A stretch of 64,000 bases of DNA from Zhouia amylolytica (GTDB lineage: Bacteria; Bacteroidota; Bacteroidia; Flavobacteriales; Flavobacteriaceae): positions 259,935-323,934 of the forward strand of contig NZ_FPAG01000004.1 in NCBI RefSeq assembly GCF_900116365.1, given 5' to 3'. The notes under the pieces were generated by a model. That model did not search any database and had not been told where the DNA came from. It saw only the letters and a program-made list of their open reading frames with translations. The position numbers were made by a program, and so were the translations under genes. Below are positions 9,024 to 18,240 of this stretch, piece after piece. Each line of letters starts with the position of its first letter. The stretch's first letter is position 1.

Positions 9024-10058
9024 ATGTTTTCGAGTAAGATTATAGCTTGGTACAAGGAGAATATGAGGGTGCTTCCGTGGCGTAAAACAAGGGATCCGTA
9101 CCGTATTTGGTTGTCAGAGATTATGTTACAGCAAACCCGTGTGGAGCAAGGTTTGCCATATTATCAAAAGTTTATAAAACACTATCCTACTGTATCTCAG
9201 CTTGCTGATGCTTCGGAGGAGGAAGTTCTTAAAATGTGGCAAGGTTTGGGGTATTATTCCCGAGCGAGAAACCTTCATGCTACTGCAAAATATGTGGCTC
9301 GAGATTTAAATGGAAAATTTCCGGATACATATAAGGAATTAAAGAAATTAAAAGGGGTTGGTGATTATACGGCTAGTGCGATTGCTTCATTTTGTTTTGA
9401 CAGGCCTGAACCTGTAGTTGATGGTAATGTTTACAGGGTGCTATCTCGATACTTTGGTGTAGAAACTCCTATCAATAGTACGACTGGAATTAAGTATTTC
9501 AAGAGTCTTGCTGCCGAACTAATCGACAGATCCAGGCCTGCAGAATACAATCAGGGTGTTATGGAGTTTGGGGCCTTGCAGTGCAAACCGCAATCGCCAA
9601 GCTGCCGTGATTGTCCATTGAATGACGGGTGCGTAGCTCTGGAAAAAGACTTGATCAGTTCGCTCCCGGTTAAGCTAAAAAAAACAAAAGTTAAGGATCG
9701 GTTTTTTAATTATTTGATATTTCAATCAGGAGGAGAGACCCTAATTCAACAAAGAAAGGGGAAAGGTATTTGGCAAAATCTATATGAATTTCCTTTAATA
9801 GAGAGTGACGGAGAGCTTAGTATTGAAGAAATTGAAAATCATCCATTGTTTAAAGAGCGTTTGCAGGGGCGGGATTTTGAACTGAGCTTATATAATAGAG
9901 AAACCATTACGCATAAATTATCGCATCAACATATATATACTAAATTTTGGATTGTACATTTGCAGTCTTCAATTGAAAATGGAATTTCCTATCACGAATT
10001 AGAAGAATATCCAATGCCGGTTTTAATTGCCAACTTTGTGAAGGAATATAGTTTTTAG
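9024..10058 (+). CDS. mutY: A/G-specific adenine DNA glycosylase MutY
   Basis: Removes adenine mispaired with 8-oxoguanine in base-excision repair. The HhH-GPD domain has catalytic Glu32 in WLSEIMLQQT, the hairpin LKGVGDYTA (109-117) and catalytic Asp133 in VVDGNVYRVLSR. Four cysteines, Cys187, Cys194, Cys197 and Cys203 (C-x6-C-x2-C-x5-C), bind the 4Fe-4S cluster. The C-terminal 120 residues are the NUDIX-like domain that reads 8-oxoG. The 344-residue length is normal. It heads the conserved mutY-ssb-gldE-gldD cluster. TATTTTTG at 8995-9002 is a possible -7 box. Confidence 0.96.
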   Translation: MFSSKIIAWYKENMRVLPWRKTRDPYRIWLSEIMLQQTRVEQGLPYYQKFIKHYPTVSQLADASEEEVLKMWQGLGYYSRARNLHATAKYVARDLNGKFPDTYKELKKLKGVGDYTASAIASFCFDRPEPVVDGNVYRVLSRYFGVETPINSTTGIKYFKSLAAELIDRSRPAEYNQGVMEFGALQCKPQSPSCRDCPLNDGCVALEKDLISSLPVKLKKTKVKDRFFNYLIFQSGGETLIQQRKGKGIWQNLYEFPLIESDGELSIEEIENHPLFKERLQGRDFELSLYNRETITHKLSHQHIYTKFWIVHLQSSIENGISYHELEEYPMPVLIANFVKEYSF

Positions 10059-10103
10059 TTGTGGTAATTTTTTAATAATTTTGAGTTTAACACAAAAGTA
10101 ACT

Positions 10104-10559
10104 ATGAGCGGAACACTGAACAAAGTAATGTTGATTGGACATTTGGGAGATGAGGTTAAAATGACTTATTTCGATGGAGGAAATTGTATAGGTCGTTTTC
10201 CGTTAGCAACAAACGAATCATATACTAACAGGCAAACCGGTGAGCGTGTAACCTCTACCGAGTGGCATAATATAGTGGTAAGAAATAAGGCAGCTGAAAT
10301 CTGCGAAAAATACCTTACCAAAGGGGATAAAATTTATGTTGAAGGAAGAATTAAGAACCGTCAATGGCAGGGTGAAGATGGACAAACCCGTTATACAACG
10401 GAGATACAAGTAACTGATTTCACATTTTTATCTGCCAAGAAAGAAGAAGGAGGAATGCAGCAATCATCTGCATCTCAACCGCAACAAAGGCAAGATCACA
10501 AACCTCAGTCTAATCCGGTTGCTCAAGAACCAGAACCAGACGACGACTTGCCATTTTAA
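10104..10559 (+). CDS. ssb: Single-stranded DNA-binding protein
   Basis: 151-residue SSB: the OB fold occupies about 1-110 (MSGTLNKVMLIGHLGDEVKM, TEWHNIVVRNKAAEICEKYL, GDKIYVEGRIKNRQW), then a Gln-rich linker and the acidic tip DDDLPF, which recruits replication and repair enzymes. It follows mutY by 45 bases. A TAATTTTG box at 10076-10083 suggests an internal promoter as well. Confidence 0.96.
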   Translation: MSGTLNKVMLIGHLGDEVKMTYFDGGNCIGRFPLATNESYTNRQTGERVTSTEWHNIVVRNKAAEICEKYLTKGDKIYVEGRIKNRQWQGEDGQTRYTTEIQVTDFTFLSAKKEEGGMQQSSASQPQQRQDHKPQSNPVAQEPEPDDDLPF

Positions 10560-10582
10560 TTGTTTAACTAAACTGTACACAT

Positions 10583-11899
10583 TTGGATCCTGAGCCCTCG
10601 AGTTTTTTATCAATTTTAATGGTTGTAGATACTGTAGCAACCACCAAGGTCATAGTTTTAGCTCTATTGTTAGCGTGTTCTGCACTTATATCGGGTGCAG
10701 AGGTAGCTTTTTTTACTGTTAATGAGAACGATCTCGATGATGATAATGGTAAAAACAGTAAAGATAAATTGGTATTGAAGCTATTAGAAACTCCCAAAAA
10801 GCTTTTCAACACGATTCTGGTATTTAATAATCTGATCAATATTTCTTTTGTGCTCCTATTCAGTGCAACCGCAAATTATTTCTTTGGCACTTTATCTTCA
10901 TATTCATTAGGATTTATTGAATTGAAGTTTGTTGTTGAAGTAATTGTAGCGGCTTTCCTGATATTGATGTTTGGAGAAATTTTGCCTAAAATATATGTGA
11001 CTAAAAATCAATTGCGGTTTGCGCGTTTCATGGCGCCTTCTCTGAATGTTTTAAGTAAGATACTTTCGCCTGTAAGTGTACCGATGCGTAATGCAAACAA
11101 TTACTTTCAGGAGAAATGGGGTAAACAGAAATCTAATATTAGTGTAGATCAGCTATCCCAGGCATTAGAGTTGACCTCAGAAAGTGATACCACCTCAGAG
11201 GAGCAAAAAATCCTTCAAGGTATCGTTACTTTTGGAAATACAGAAACCAGGCAGGTTATGACACCCAGGATTGATGTGTTTGCGCTCAGTGAGGATACTA
11301 AATTTTCGGAAGTGTTTAAAGAGATCGTTAAAAATGGATATTCAAGAATTCCGGTATATAATGATCATATGGATAATATTACCGGTGTTCTGTATGTTAA
11401 AGATTTATTGCCTCATATAGATAAAAAATCTTTTAATTGGGTTTCTTTAAAGCGTGAAGCGTATTTTGTTCCGGAAAATAAAAAGCTGGATGATTTATTA
11501 TTGGAATTTCAGGAGATGAAAAGTCATCTTGCAGTTGTAGTTGATGAATATGGAGGGACCTCCGGGCTAATTACTTTGGAAGATATTATTGAAGAAATTG
11601 TCGGAGATATTTCTGATGAGTTTGATGATGAGGATCTGATTTATTCGAAACTTGATGATAAGAATTTTGTTTTTGAAGGAAAGACGACCCTGAAAGATTT
11701 CTATCGGGTTATTCAGCTTGAAAATGAATCTATATTTGAAGAGAATAAGGGAGAATCTGAAACGATAGCTGGGTTTATTTTGGAGATTGCCGGTAGTTTT
11801 CCTAAAAAAGGAGAGCGCATAAATTATGAGAACTATACGTTTGTTGTAGAGGCATTGGATAAGAAACGTATCAAGCAAATCAAACTAACTATTAACTGA
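10583..11899 (+). CDS. gldE: Gliding motility-associated GldE, CorC/HlyC-type membrane protein
   Basis: 438 residues of the HlyC/CorC (UPF0053) family. The N-terminus has four hydrophobic helices (DUF21, about 12-160), followed by a CBS pair (TRQVMTPRIDVFAL and VVVDEYGGTSGLITLEDIIEEIVGDI) and a C-terminal CorC-type FAD-binding-like domain. In Flavobacterium johnsoniae GldE is a paralogue-type helper of the gliding/type IX secretion machinery acting with GldD. The start is taken at TTG 10583, because MDPEPSS matches the N-terminus I expect for GldE; no ATG precedes ATG 10619. The stop overlaps the gldD start (TGATG), so the two are translationally coupled. Confidence 0.92.
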   Translation: MDPEPSSFLSILMVVDTVATTKVIVLALLLACSALISGAEVAFFTVNENDLDDDNGKNSKDKLVLKLLETPKKLFNTILVFNNLINISFVLLFSATANYFFGTLSSYSLGFIELKFVVEVIVAAFLILMFGEILPKIYVTKNQLRFARFMAPSLNVLSKILSPVSVPMRNANNYFQEKWGKQKSNISVDQLSQALELTSESDTTSEEQKILQGIVTFGNTETRQVMTPRIDVFALSEDTKFSEVFKEIVKNGYSRIPVYNDHMDNITGVLYVKDLLPHIDKKSFNWVSLKREAYFVPENKKLDDLLLEFQEMKSHLAVVVDEYGGTSGLITLEDIIEEIVGDISDEFDDEDLIYSKLDDKNFVFEGKTTLKDFYRVIQLENESIFEENKGESETIAGFILEIAGSFPKKGERINYENYTFVVEALDKKRIKQIKLTIN

Positions 11900-12462
11900 T
11901 GAGAGAGATCAGAGGTCTTTTAATTATATTTTTATTGTTGAATGTTATCGCTTGTAAAGAAGATACGCTTCCAAAGCCTCAGGCTGTATTAAGATTGGAG
12001 TATCCTCAACCTCATTATGTTGATTTTCATTCGGATGATTGTCCGTTTAGTATGCAGCTTAATGGCATAGCTTCGTTGGTTCCGAAGGGTCAATGTGTTT
12101 ATGATGTTAACTATGATTCTATGAAGGCTACTGTGTTTCTTACCTACAAAAGCGTTAACAATGACATTGAGAAGTTATTGAAAGATGCTGAGAAGTTAAC
12201 CTATGAACACGTAGTAAAAGCGGATGCAATAGCTCCTAAGACTTTTGTGAATGAAGAGGATGGCGTTTATGGGATGTTCTTTAAAATTAGTGGTAATGCG
12301 GCTTCGCAATCACAATTTTATGTTACGGATAGTGTCAATCATTTTATAACAGGTTCGCTTTATTTTCATGCGAAGCCTAATTATGATTCAGTTTTACCCG
12401 CAGCAGATTATTTAGAAAATGACATTCGGAAAATGATGGAATCCATCAAGTGGAAGAAATAA
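11899..12462 (+). CDS. gldD: Gliding motility lipoprotein GldD
   Basis: 187 residues. The signal peptide ends in VIACK (lipobox Cys at residue 19), followed by KPQAVLRLEYP, a conserved GldD opening. GldD is one of the lipoproteins needed for gliding and type IX secretion in Flavobacterium johnsoniae and is normally encoded directly after gldE, as here. A bidirectional terminator immediately follows. Confidence 0.93.
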   Translation: MREIRGLLIIFLLLNVIACKEDTLPKPQAVLRLEYPQPHYVDFHSDDCPFSMQLNGIASLVPKGQCVYDVNYDSMKATVFLTYKSVNNDIEKLLKDAEKLTYEHVVKADAIAPKTFVNEEDGVYGMFFKISGNAASQSQFYVTDSVNHFITGSLYFHAKPNYDSVLPAADYLENDIRKMMESIKWKK

Positions 12463-12494
12463 AAAAAAGGCTACTCCAGTGTAGCCTTTTTTTT
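12461..12494. terminator. Bidirectional terminator between gldD and convergent lipoprotein gene
   Basis: A8 then GGCTAC, a short loop, GTAGCC and T8. Both adjoining stop codons fall inside or beside the hairpin. Confidence 0.92.
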
Positions 12495-12912
12495 ATTGAT
12501 TACCAAGAAGGTCTTCGGCGTTCTTTATGCTTGAATTAATTTTTTCTTTCAGATCATTAACTTTAATATCTTCTTGTTCAAGTAATTGAATTTTTTCATC
12601 GAGACTATCTTTAGCAATAGTACCGCCAAACTGATCACCAAAATTTTTCATCCACGACATCATCATGTCATGAGATTCTTCAAGTTCTTGCTTTGCTTTC
12701 TCATAACTTTTTCCCATTTCGGTCGTGTCAATTTTACTGTCTAATTCTGTGATAAGGGTATTAATTTTACCCATTTTTGGCATCACTTCGTCATGAACTT
12801 TAAGCACTTCTTTTTTGAGAGAATCAAAAACCTCTTGTTTTGAGTTGTCATTTCCACAAGAAATCATGAGGAGTAATGCAAATAAACTGAATGCCATTTT
12901 AATTGTTTTCAT
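12493..12912 (-). CDS. Small coiled-coil lipoprotein of unknown function
   Basis: 139 residues with a lipoprotein signal (MKTIKMAFSLFALLLMISCG, Cys 19). The mature part is charged and almost wholly alpha-helical with heptad-like Leu/Ile spacing (VLKVHDEVMPKMGKINTLI and LEEEDIKVNDL-type segments), so it is probably a periplasmic coiled coil. I recognise the type as a recurrent flavobacterial lipoprotein but no function is known to me. Confidence 0.7.
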   Translation of the reverse strand: MKTIKMAFSLFALLLMISCGNDNSKQEVFDSLKKEVLKVHDEVMPKMGKINTLITELDSKIDTTEMGKSYEKAKQELEESHDMMMSWMKNFGDQFGGTIAKDSLDEKIQLLEQEDIKVNDLKEKINSSIKNAEDLLGNQ

Positions 12913-13061
12913 AGTTGTGCTTTTTAATGAGTTGTTTATTAAATAATTAATTCCTTGAAAAAACGCTTATAAGTAAAACTTATTGAGCAATTACAAAAAT
13001 AGTAATTAGGTGTATGGATAACTGTGATTTTAATGCGAATTTTGCGCCTTAACTTTTAAGT

Positions 13062-13937
13062 ATGGGTGTACAAGGTAAAAAATGGATGTACCTTTTAGTG
13101 CTCACCTTAATTTGGGGAAGCTCTTTTATTCTTATTAAGAAAGGACTAGTGGGTTTGTCGGCAATTCAGGTAGGTGCTTTGAGAATTGTATTCACGGCTT
13201 TCTTTTTGTTTTCCGTTGGTTTCAAAAGAATGGGTGAAATTAAAAAGCAGCATTGGAAATGGATTGCTTTGTCTGGATTTTTGAGTTCTTTTTTTCCTCC
13301 TTTCTTCTTTGCAATGGCCCAGACTCAAGTGGATAGTGGTGTAGCTTCTGTGTTGAATTCACTTACCCCGTTAAACACCTTGTTAGCTGGAACACTCTTT
13401 TTTGGAATTACGACTTCACGAAAACAAGCCTATGGTGTTGTAATTGGTTTTGTCGGAACTTTGATATTAATTTTGAAAGGAGCAGAATTCAATCCGGATC
13501 AAAATTACTGGTACAGTATTTTAATTATATTATCTACATTAGGTTATGCATTAAATGTAAATATTATAAAAAAGCATCTTACTGATATCAGTGCTTTAGC
13601 GGTTACGACGGGTAACTTTGTTTTTATTGTTTTACCAGCATTCATCATTTTATGGGCGACAGGTTTTTTTGAAACTGTCATGGCATCAAAAGAGATGCAA
13701 CTTTCTGTGTTGTACGTTACAATACTTTCTTTGTTTGGAACTGCATTTGCGAAAGTTCTTTTCAATAAATTGATACAAATAGCAAGTCCTGTATTTGCTT
13801 CTTCGGTTACTTATACAATGCCTTTATTGGCTATATTATGGGGCGTGCTGGATGGTGAGAGTTTTAGTTTTCTGCAGTTGATGGGGGGGTGTATTATTTT
13901 GGTTGGAGTGTATTTGGCAAATAATCGAAAGAAATGA
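13062..13937 (+). CDS. EamA-type drug/metabolite transporter
   Basis: 291 residues with ten predicted membrane helices in two EamA repeats: LTLIWGSSFILIKKGLVGLS and VLNSLTPLNTLLAGTLFF in the first half, and SSVTYTMPLLAILWGVLDGE in the second. The family exports or exchanges metabolites. Substrate cannot be inferred from sequence or neighbours. Confidence 0.88.
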   Translation: MGVQGKKWMYLLVLTLIWGSSFILIKKGLVGLSAIQVGALRIVFTAFFLFSVGFKRMGEIKKQHWKWIALSGFLSSFFPPFFFAMAQTQVDSGVASVLNSLTPLNTLLAGTLFFGITTSRKQAYGVVIGFVGTLILILKGAEFNPDQNYWYSILIILSTLGYALNVNIIKKHLTDISALAVTTGNFVFIVLPAFIILWATGFFETVMASKEMQLSVLYVTILSLFGTAFAKVLFNKLIQIASPVFASSVTYTMPLLAILWGVLDGESFSFLQLMGGCIILVGVYLANNRKK

Positions 13938-14034
13938 TATGACGGAGAATTATGTATGAAGAAGCCCTTTGCTGCGTTAACTTTTTCTGTAGCTATTTAG
14001 ATAGGTAGATAGATTCTGATATTTTGAACGTATT

Positions 14035-14062
14035 AAAAAAGGGAGCTTATTGCGCTCCCTTT
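14035..14062 (-). terminator. Terminator of the M16 peptidase operon
   Basis: On the minus strand AAAGGGAGC, seven-base loop, GCTCCCTTTTTT, located 25 bases after the stop of the second M16 gene. Confidence 0.88.
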
Positions 14063-14086
14063 CGATTTGTTAATAAGAATAAATCA

Positions 14087-16162
14087 TTAATTAAAATCGG
14101 CATCTGAAACGCCTTCGTTGATTTTTATTTCTTTTACTTCAAAGTCCATTTTTTGTGGTCCAAAAGTTTGGGACATTGTATAAGGAAATTTAATACCATC
14201 AACTTCTTTGTAGTTGTTGTAATAAATGGATGATGAAAAATCTTGTCCGTTTTGTTTGGTAGAAATTAGATCCTTAACCTTTAATCCGCTTTCAATACTG
14301 TAGAAGCTCGTTAGCTTATCAGAGACTTTTAATGCGTAAGCATCTTGCCCATCTACATTTTCAATACCGTTAAGTGATATATCACTATTGTTTATGTATT
14401 TTAATTCAGGGAAGGTGGTAGCGGTTAATTTAGATGATTTCAGATCTTCTTCGGACATTTCTTTTCTTTGACCCTGAACTACCGTATATCCTTTATCTCC
14501 GTTTACAACTTGTTTATTTAGTGAATTCCCCATCATCTTGATGTCTACAGCCATTTGATTGTTTGGAGTTGTTTTAACTTCCATGTTTATTGACATACCC
14601 TGCATTTCAGCTTCGGCAGTTTTATATATGGATTTTACCATTTTGAGTTTATCAACGCCTCCGATAGCCTTAAGATATTTTTCTACGACATTGTTTGCGG
14701 TTAGTCCTTCCGGAACCGTTTTTTTAAATTCCGGCTTTTCTACCTCCTTAGCGAACTTGTCATAGTATTTGATCACTGTCGATTTGCCATTCAATTTTGT
14801 GTTTTCAAGTCCATCGATAACATCACTGCCTTTTCCTACGATAACAATTCTGGCATTGTCATACAAGAAATATTTGTTGGCTGCGTTTTTAACGTCTGCC
14901 ACGGTAACAGCATTAATTTTTTGAAGATATGTTTCGTAGAAATCTTCAGGAAGATTTTGAGTTTTAATATTCAATGCATAGCGGGCTACCGTACTTGGGT
15001 TTTCTAGCGCCATCACAAAATTTCCAAGGTATTTAGCTTTGGCGTTTTGAAGTGTTTCTTCTTTTACGTCTTCAGTTCTGATACGATTGATCTCTTTCAT
15101 GAATTCGACCACAGAGCTGTCTGTCACCGCATTTCTCACCTTTGCTGAGGCCTGGAATAAACCGGCTCCATACTTATCCGTGTTAACCGATGATCTGGCT
15201 CCATAAGTGAAACCGTGTTCTTCTCTAAGGTTCATGTTAAGGTAGCTTCCAAAACTTCCACCCAGGATATGATTGGCCATTAAGGCGTTAAAATAGTCAG
15301 GGTCCGACATTTTTAAATCTATATTATTAACCACTTTGATTTCTGATTGAACGGCATTAGGCATGTCGACAAAATTAATCTGCGTGTATTGTAGATTGTT
15401 AGGAGCGGAGTAGGACACTTGTGGTGCCTTGGCCTTATTCCATATTGAGAAGTTCTTTTTTACTAATTTTTTAGTTTGCTTACTATCAACATCTCCAACA
15501 ATAACCAGGTAGGCTTTTTCGGGAGCAAAATACTGACTGTAAAAATTTTTAATATCATTAAGAGTGACATTATTTACAGTTTCTTCCGTAATGAATTCTC
15601 CATAAGGATGTTCTTTACCATAAGCCAGGGCATTTTTAACTCTGTTTGAAATGGCGGCAACATCTTTTTCCTGTGATTTTAACCCTGTAAGAAGTTGTTC
15701 TCTTTGTTTTTCGAACTCTTCTTGTGGGAATACAGGATTCAATGCTCCGTCAGCCATTAGTCCCAGAATCTCCTCGAAATATTTGGAAAGACAGCTTGCC
15801 GACGCTCCATTTGATCCATAATTAATACTGGCACCGAGATAATCGATTCGTTCGTTAAAGGCATCTTTGCTCATGTTTTTTGTTCCACTTCCTAAAACGG
15901 AGCCAGTTAGACTTGATACACCTGCTTTGTTGCCTTCATAGATAGGTGCATTGTCGATACTTAGACTCACAGATACTCTAGGGAGTTTATGGTTTTCAAC
16001 GATCATAACAGTTAAGCCATTGTTCAGTTGAAAAGTTTCCGGCTGTCCTAAATTAATTTTTGGGGTTGGCCCGGGTTCAGGTTGTTTCGATCTATCGATT
16101 TGCGCTTGTGTTAATACAACACAGAATAGAAAAGCTATAATGGATACTATTTTTATTTTCAT
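14087..16162 (-). CDS. M16-family protein lacking the zinc motif, with C-terminal LolA-like domain
   Basis: 691 residues with signal peptide MKIKIVSIIAFLFCVVLTQAQ. Residues about 40-460 form two M16 domains, but where active members have HxxEH this one reads AGVSSLTGSVLGSGT, so it cannot bind zinc that way and is the non-catalytic partner. The last 220 residues (VVEKYLKAIGGVDKLKMVKSIYKTAEAEM onwards) look like the beta-rich outer-membrane-lipoprotein-carrier-like domains found in exported Bacteroidetes proteins. It follows the catalytic M16 gene by 19 bases, fitting a heterodimeric processing peptidase in the periplasm. The assignment is firm; the C-terminal domain call is tentative. Confidence 0.88.
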   Translation of the reverse strand: MKIKIVSIIAFLFCVVLTQAQIDRSKQPEPGPTPKINLGQPETFQLNNGLTVMIVENHKLPRVSVSLSIDNAPIYEGNKAGVSSLTGSVLGSGTKNMSKDAFNERIDYLGASINYGSNGASASCLSKYFEEILGLMADGALNPVFPQEEFEKQREQLLTGLKSQEKDVAAISNRVKNALAYGKEHPYGEFITEETVNNVTLNDIKNFYSQYFAPEKAYLVIVGDVDSKQTKKLVKKNFSIWNKAKAPQVSYSAPNNLQYTQINFVDMPNAVQSEIKVVNNIDLKMSDPDYFNALMANHILGGSFGSYLNMNLREEHGFTYGARSSVNTDKYGAGLFQASAKVRNAVTDSSVVEFMKEINRIRTEDVKEETLQNAKAKYLGNFVMALENPSTVARYALNIKTQNLPEDFYETYLQKINAVTVADVKNAANKYFLYDNARIVIVGKGSDVIDGLENTKLNGKSTVIKYYDKFAKEVEKPEFKKTVPEGLTANNVVEKYLKAIGGVDKLKMVKSIYKTAEAEMQGMSINMEVKTTPNNQMAVDIKMMGNSLNKQVVNGDKGYTVVQGQRKEMSEEDLKSSKLTATTFPELKYINNSDISLNGIENVDGQDAYALKVSDKLTSFYSIESGLKVKDLISTKQNGQDFSSSIYYNNYKEVDGIKFPYTMSQTFGPQKMDFEVKEIKINEGVSDADFN

Positions 16163-16181
16163 TGTTTTTTGTTTGATGGTG

Positions 16182-17504
16182 TTATTTAGCAGATTCAGGT
16201 AAATACTCTAACTTCAGGCGTTGGTTCTTGTTAAGGTATTTTTTGGCGACATTTCTGATGTCTTCTCTGGTAACTGATCTGTAGATTTCGATTTCTGTAT
16301 TGATCAGGTTCGTGTCGTCGTATAACATATAGTTTCGCGCTAAAGAATTTGCGATTCCCTGAATGCTCGAATTGGAGTTAACAAAATCATTTTCTAATTT
16401 ATTTTGAAGCTTTTGATAATCCTTTTGTGAGATTAGTTCTGTTTGAAGTTTGGTGATTTCTTCATCAATTTCAGTTTCTAAAAGGCTCAATGGTTTGTCG
16501 CCTAATGGAAGTGCAAAGATGTTATACATGCTATAATCTTCTTGTGCTCTGTTGAAGGCGAATACCTGTAGTGCAGATTTGTTTTCGTCTACCATTTTTT
16601 TATACAGCTTAGAGGTTTTACCATCGCTTAAATAGGTTGATATCATATTTAGAACGTATGCATCTTTTTCTGTCATGGCAGGAGTTCGATAGCATAGTGC
16701 TAAAGCGGGAATCTGGATATTCGAGTCGTATTCGGTGACTTTAATTTCTTGAGTAATAGGCTGCTCTTTAGGGAAATTCCTGATGATTGGCTCTCCTTTT
16801 GGGACCGCACCAAAATAACCTTTAATGAGTTGCTTGGTTTCGTCGATATCAATGTCTCCGGCTACTACCAGAACAGCGTTGTTAGGCACGTAGTATTTGT
16901 TGTTAAAGGCAATAAACTCATCAAGGCTGGCGGCATCTAAATGTTCCATAGAACCTATTACTGACCAACGATATGGGTGGTTTTTGAATAAGTGTGGTTG
17001 TACTGCGGTACCATAAATAAGTCCTCCGTAAGGGGAATTATCAACGCGTTGTCTTTTTTCCTCTTTTACGACTTCGTTTTGAGTGTCGACACCAATTTGG
17101 TTAATAACAGGGTGTAGCATTCGTTCAGATTCCATCCAAAGGCCTAATTTCAGGTTGTTTGAAGGGAAGGTTTCGTAATAATAGGTTCTGTCTGTAGTAG
17201 TGTTTGCATTATTACTGCCTCCGTTTGAACTAACGATATTAAACCATTCGCCACGTTCAATGTTTTTAGTTCCTTCGAATAATAAATGTTCAAAGAAGTG
17301 TGCGAATCCTGTTCTTTCAGGGTTTTCGTCTTTTGAACCTACATGGTACATAACGGAAGTCGTGACTACCGGAGCACTATTGTCCTGATGTAAAATTACA
17401 TGTAGACCGTTTTCGAGGTCGTACTCTTCAAAAGCAACTTCCTGGGCTATACCGTTTGTTACAGTAAAAAATAAAGAAGTTATCGCTAAAATTGTTCTCT
17501 TCAT
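16182..17504 (-). CDS. Catalytic M16 zinc metallopeptidase
   Basis: 440 residues with an N-terminal signal peptide (MKRTILAITSLFFTVTNGIAQ). It has the inverted zinc motif HFFEH at residues 69-73 in TGFAHFFEHLLFEGT, and the downstream glutamate ligand in NEVVKEEKRQR. Two M16 domains are present (pitrilysin/insulinase/processing peptidase type). M16 pairs form clamshell dimers that degrade small peptides; here the second half-enzyme is the zinc-less gene directly downstream. Probably periplasmic. Confidence 0.93.
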   Translation of the reverse strand: MKRTILAITSLFFTVTNGIAQEVAFEEYDLENGLHVILHQDNSAPVVTTSVMYHVGSKDENPERTGFAHFFEHLLFEGTKNIERGEWFNIVSSNGGSNNANTTTDRTYYYETFPSNNLKLGLWMESERMLHPVINQIGVDTQNEVVKEEKRQRVDNSPYGGLIYGTAVQPHLFKNHPYRWSVIGSMEHLDAASLDEFIAFNNKYYVPNNAVLVVAGDIDIDETKQLIKGYFGAVPKGEPIIRNFPKEQPITQEIKVTEYDSNIQIPALALCYRTPAMTEKDAYVLNMISTYLSDGKTSKLYKKMVDENKSALQVFAFNRAQEDYSMYNIFALPLGDKPLSLLETEIDEEITKLQTELISQKDYQKLQNKLENDFVNSNSSIQGIANSLARNYMLYDDTNLINTEIEIYRSVTREDIRNVAKKYLNKNQRLKLEYLPESAK

Positions 17505-17693
17505 TACTATAGATGATTTGATTAATGTGTATGTTAATTAGTGTTCTTAAGTACATTAATGTTACAAAAGTTTTTTCTTACAACAAATATAGTTTTTGTA
17601 TAATGCAGGTAGAAATAAATCAGCTCTTATAACAAAAGTTTAAACCAATAGCTTAATAATTTTTCGTAAATTAATGGTGAAAATCAAAAAGTT

Positions 17694-18164
17694 ATGAAAA
17701 AAATGGGATCATTTAAAATAAATTTCAGGTATGGTGCTATAATAGCGATTGTTTTGATAGCATATTTTTTAATTGTTCGTCTTTTTGGATTACATGAAAA
17801 TCCATGGTTGAGAGTTTTGAATGGTGTCATCGTGGCCTATGGAATCTATGCAGCGATACGATTCAGACGTCTGACAGAAGGTGAAAAGTTTAATTATTAT
17901 TCAGGATTTCGCACAGGAATATTCACCGGATTTATTGCCACACTTCTTTTTGTTGGCTTCATGGCTTTGTATATGTTTCATATTGACCCTGAGTTCCCAA
18001 AAGCTATTATGAAGGGTTGGATTGAAGAATACTATCAGGGTCCGGGTATATTAGTTTTTGTTTTAATCGTTGAGGGTTTTGCCTCTACGGTAGTATTGAC
18101 CCTGGCTTTCATGCAGAAATTCAAACCAAGTTGGAACACAAAAAAATCCCCTCAAAACACATAA
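17694..18164 (+). CDS. DUF4199-type four-helix membrane protein
   Basis: 156 residues with four hydrophobic helices (AIIAIVLIAYFLIVRLFGL, VLNGVIVAYGIYAAIRF, IFTGFIATLLFVGFMALYMF, ILVFVLIVEGFASTVVLTLAF). Helix spacing and the RRLTEGEKFNYYSGFRTG loop match what I know of DUF4199. Function unknown. The gene is divergent from the M16 operon and precedes rplU, whose own strong promoter starts just after it. Confidence 0.65.
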   Translation: MKKMGSFKINFRYGAIIAIVLIAYFLIVRLFGLHENPWLRVLNGVIVAYGIYAAIRFRRLTEGEKFNYYSGFRTGIFTGFIATLLFVGFMALYMFHIDPEFPKAIMKGWIEEYYQGPGILVFVLIVEGFASTVVLTLAFMQKFKPSWNTKKSPQNT

Positions 18165-18169
18165 AAACA

Positions 18170-18200
18170 TTTGTTGTTTAGATATTTAGCGGTATATTTG
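18170..18200 (+). promoter_or_regulatory. Consensus Bacteroidetes promoter of rplU-rpmA
   Basis: TTTG at 18170-18173, 19 bases, then TATATTTG at 18193-18200: an exact match to TTTG-N19-21-TAnnTTTG, 40 bases before the rplU start. Confidence 0.7.
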
Positions 18201-18240
18201 CACTCATTTTGTGTAAAAAATAAATTTTAAACGAATCGCT

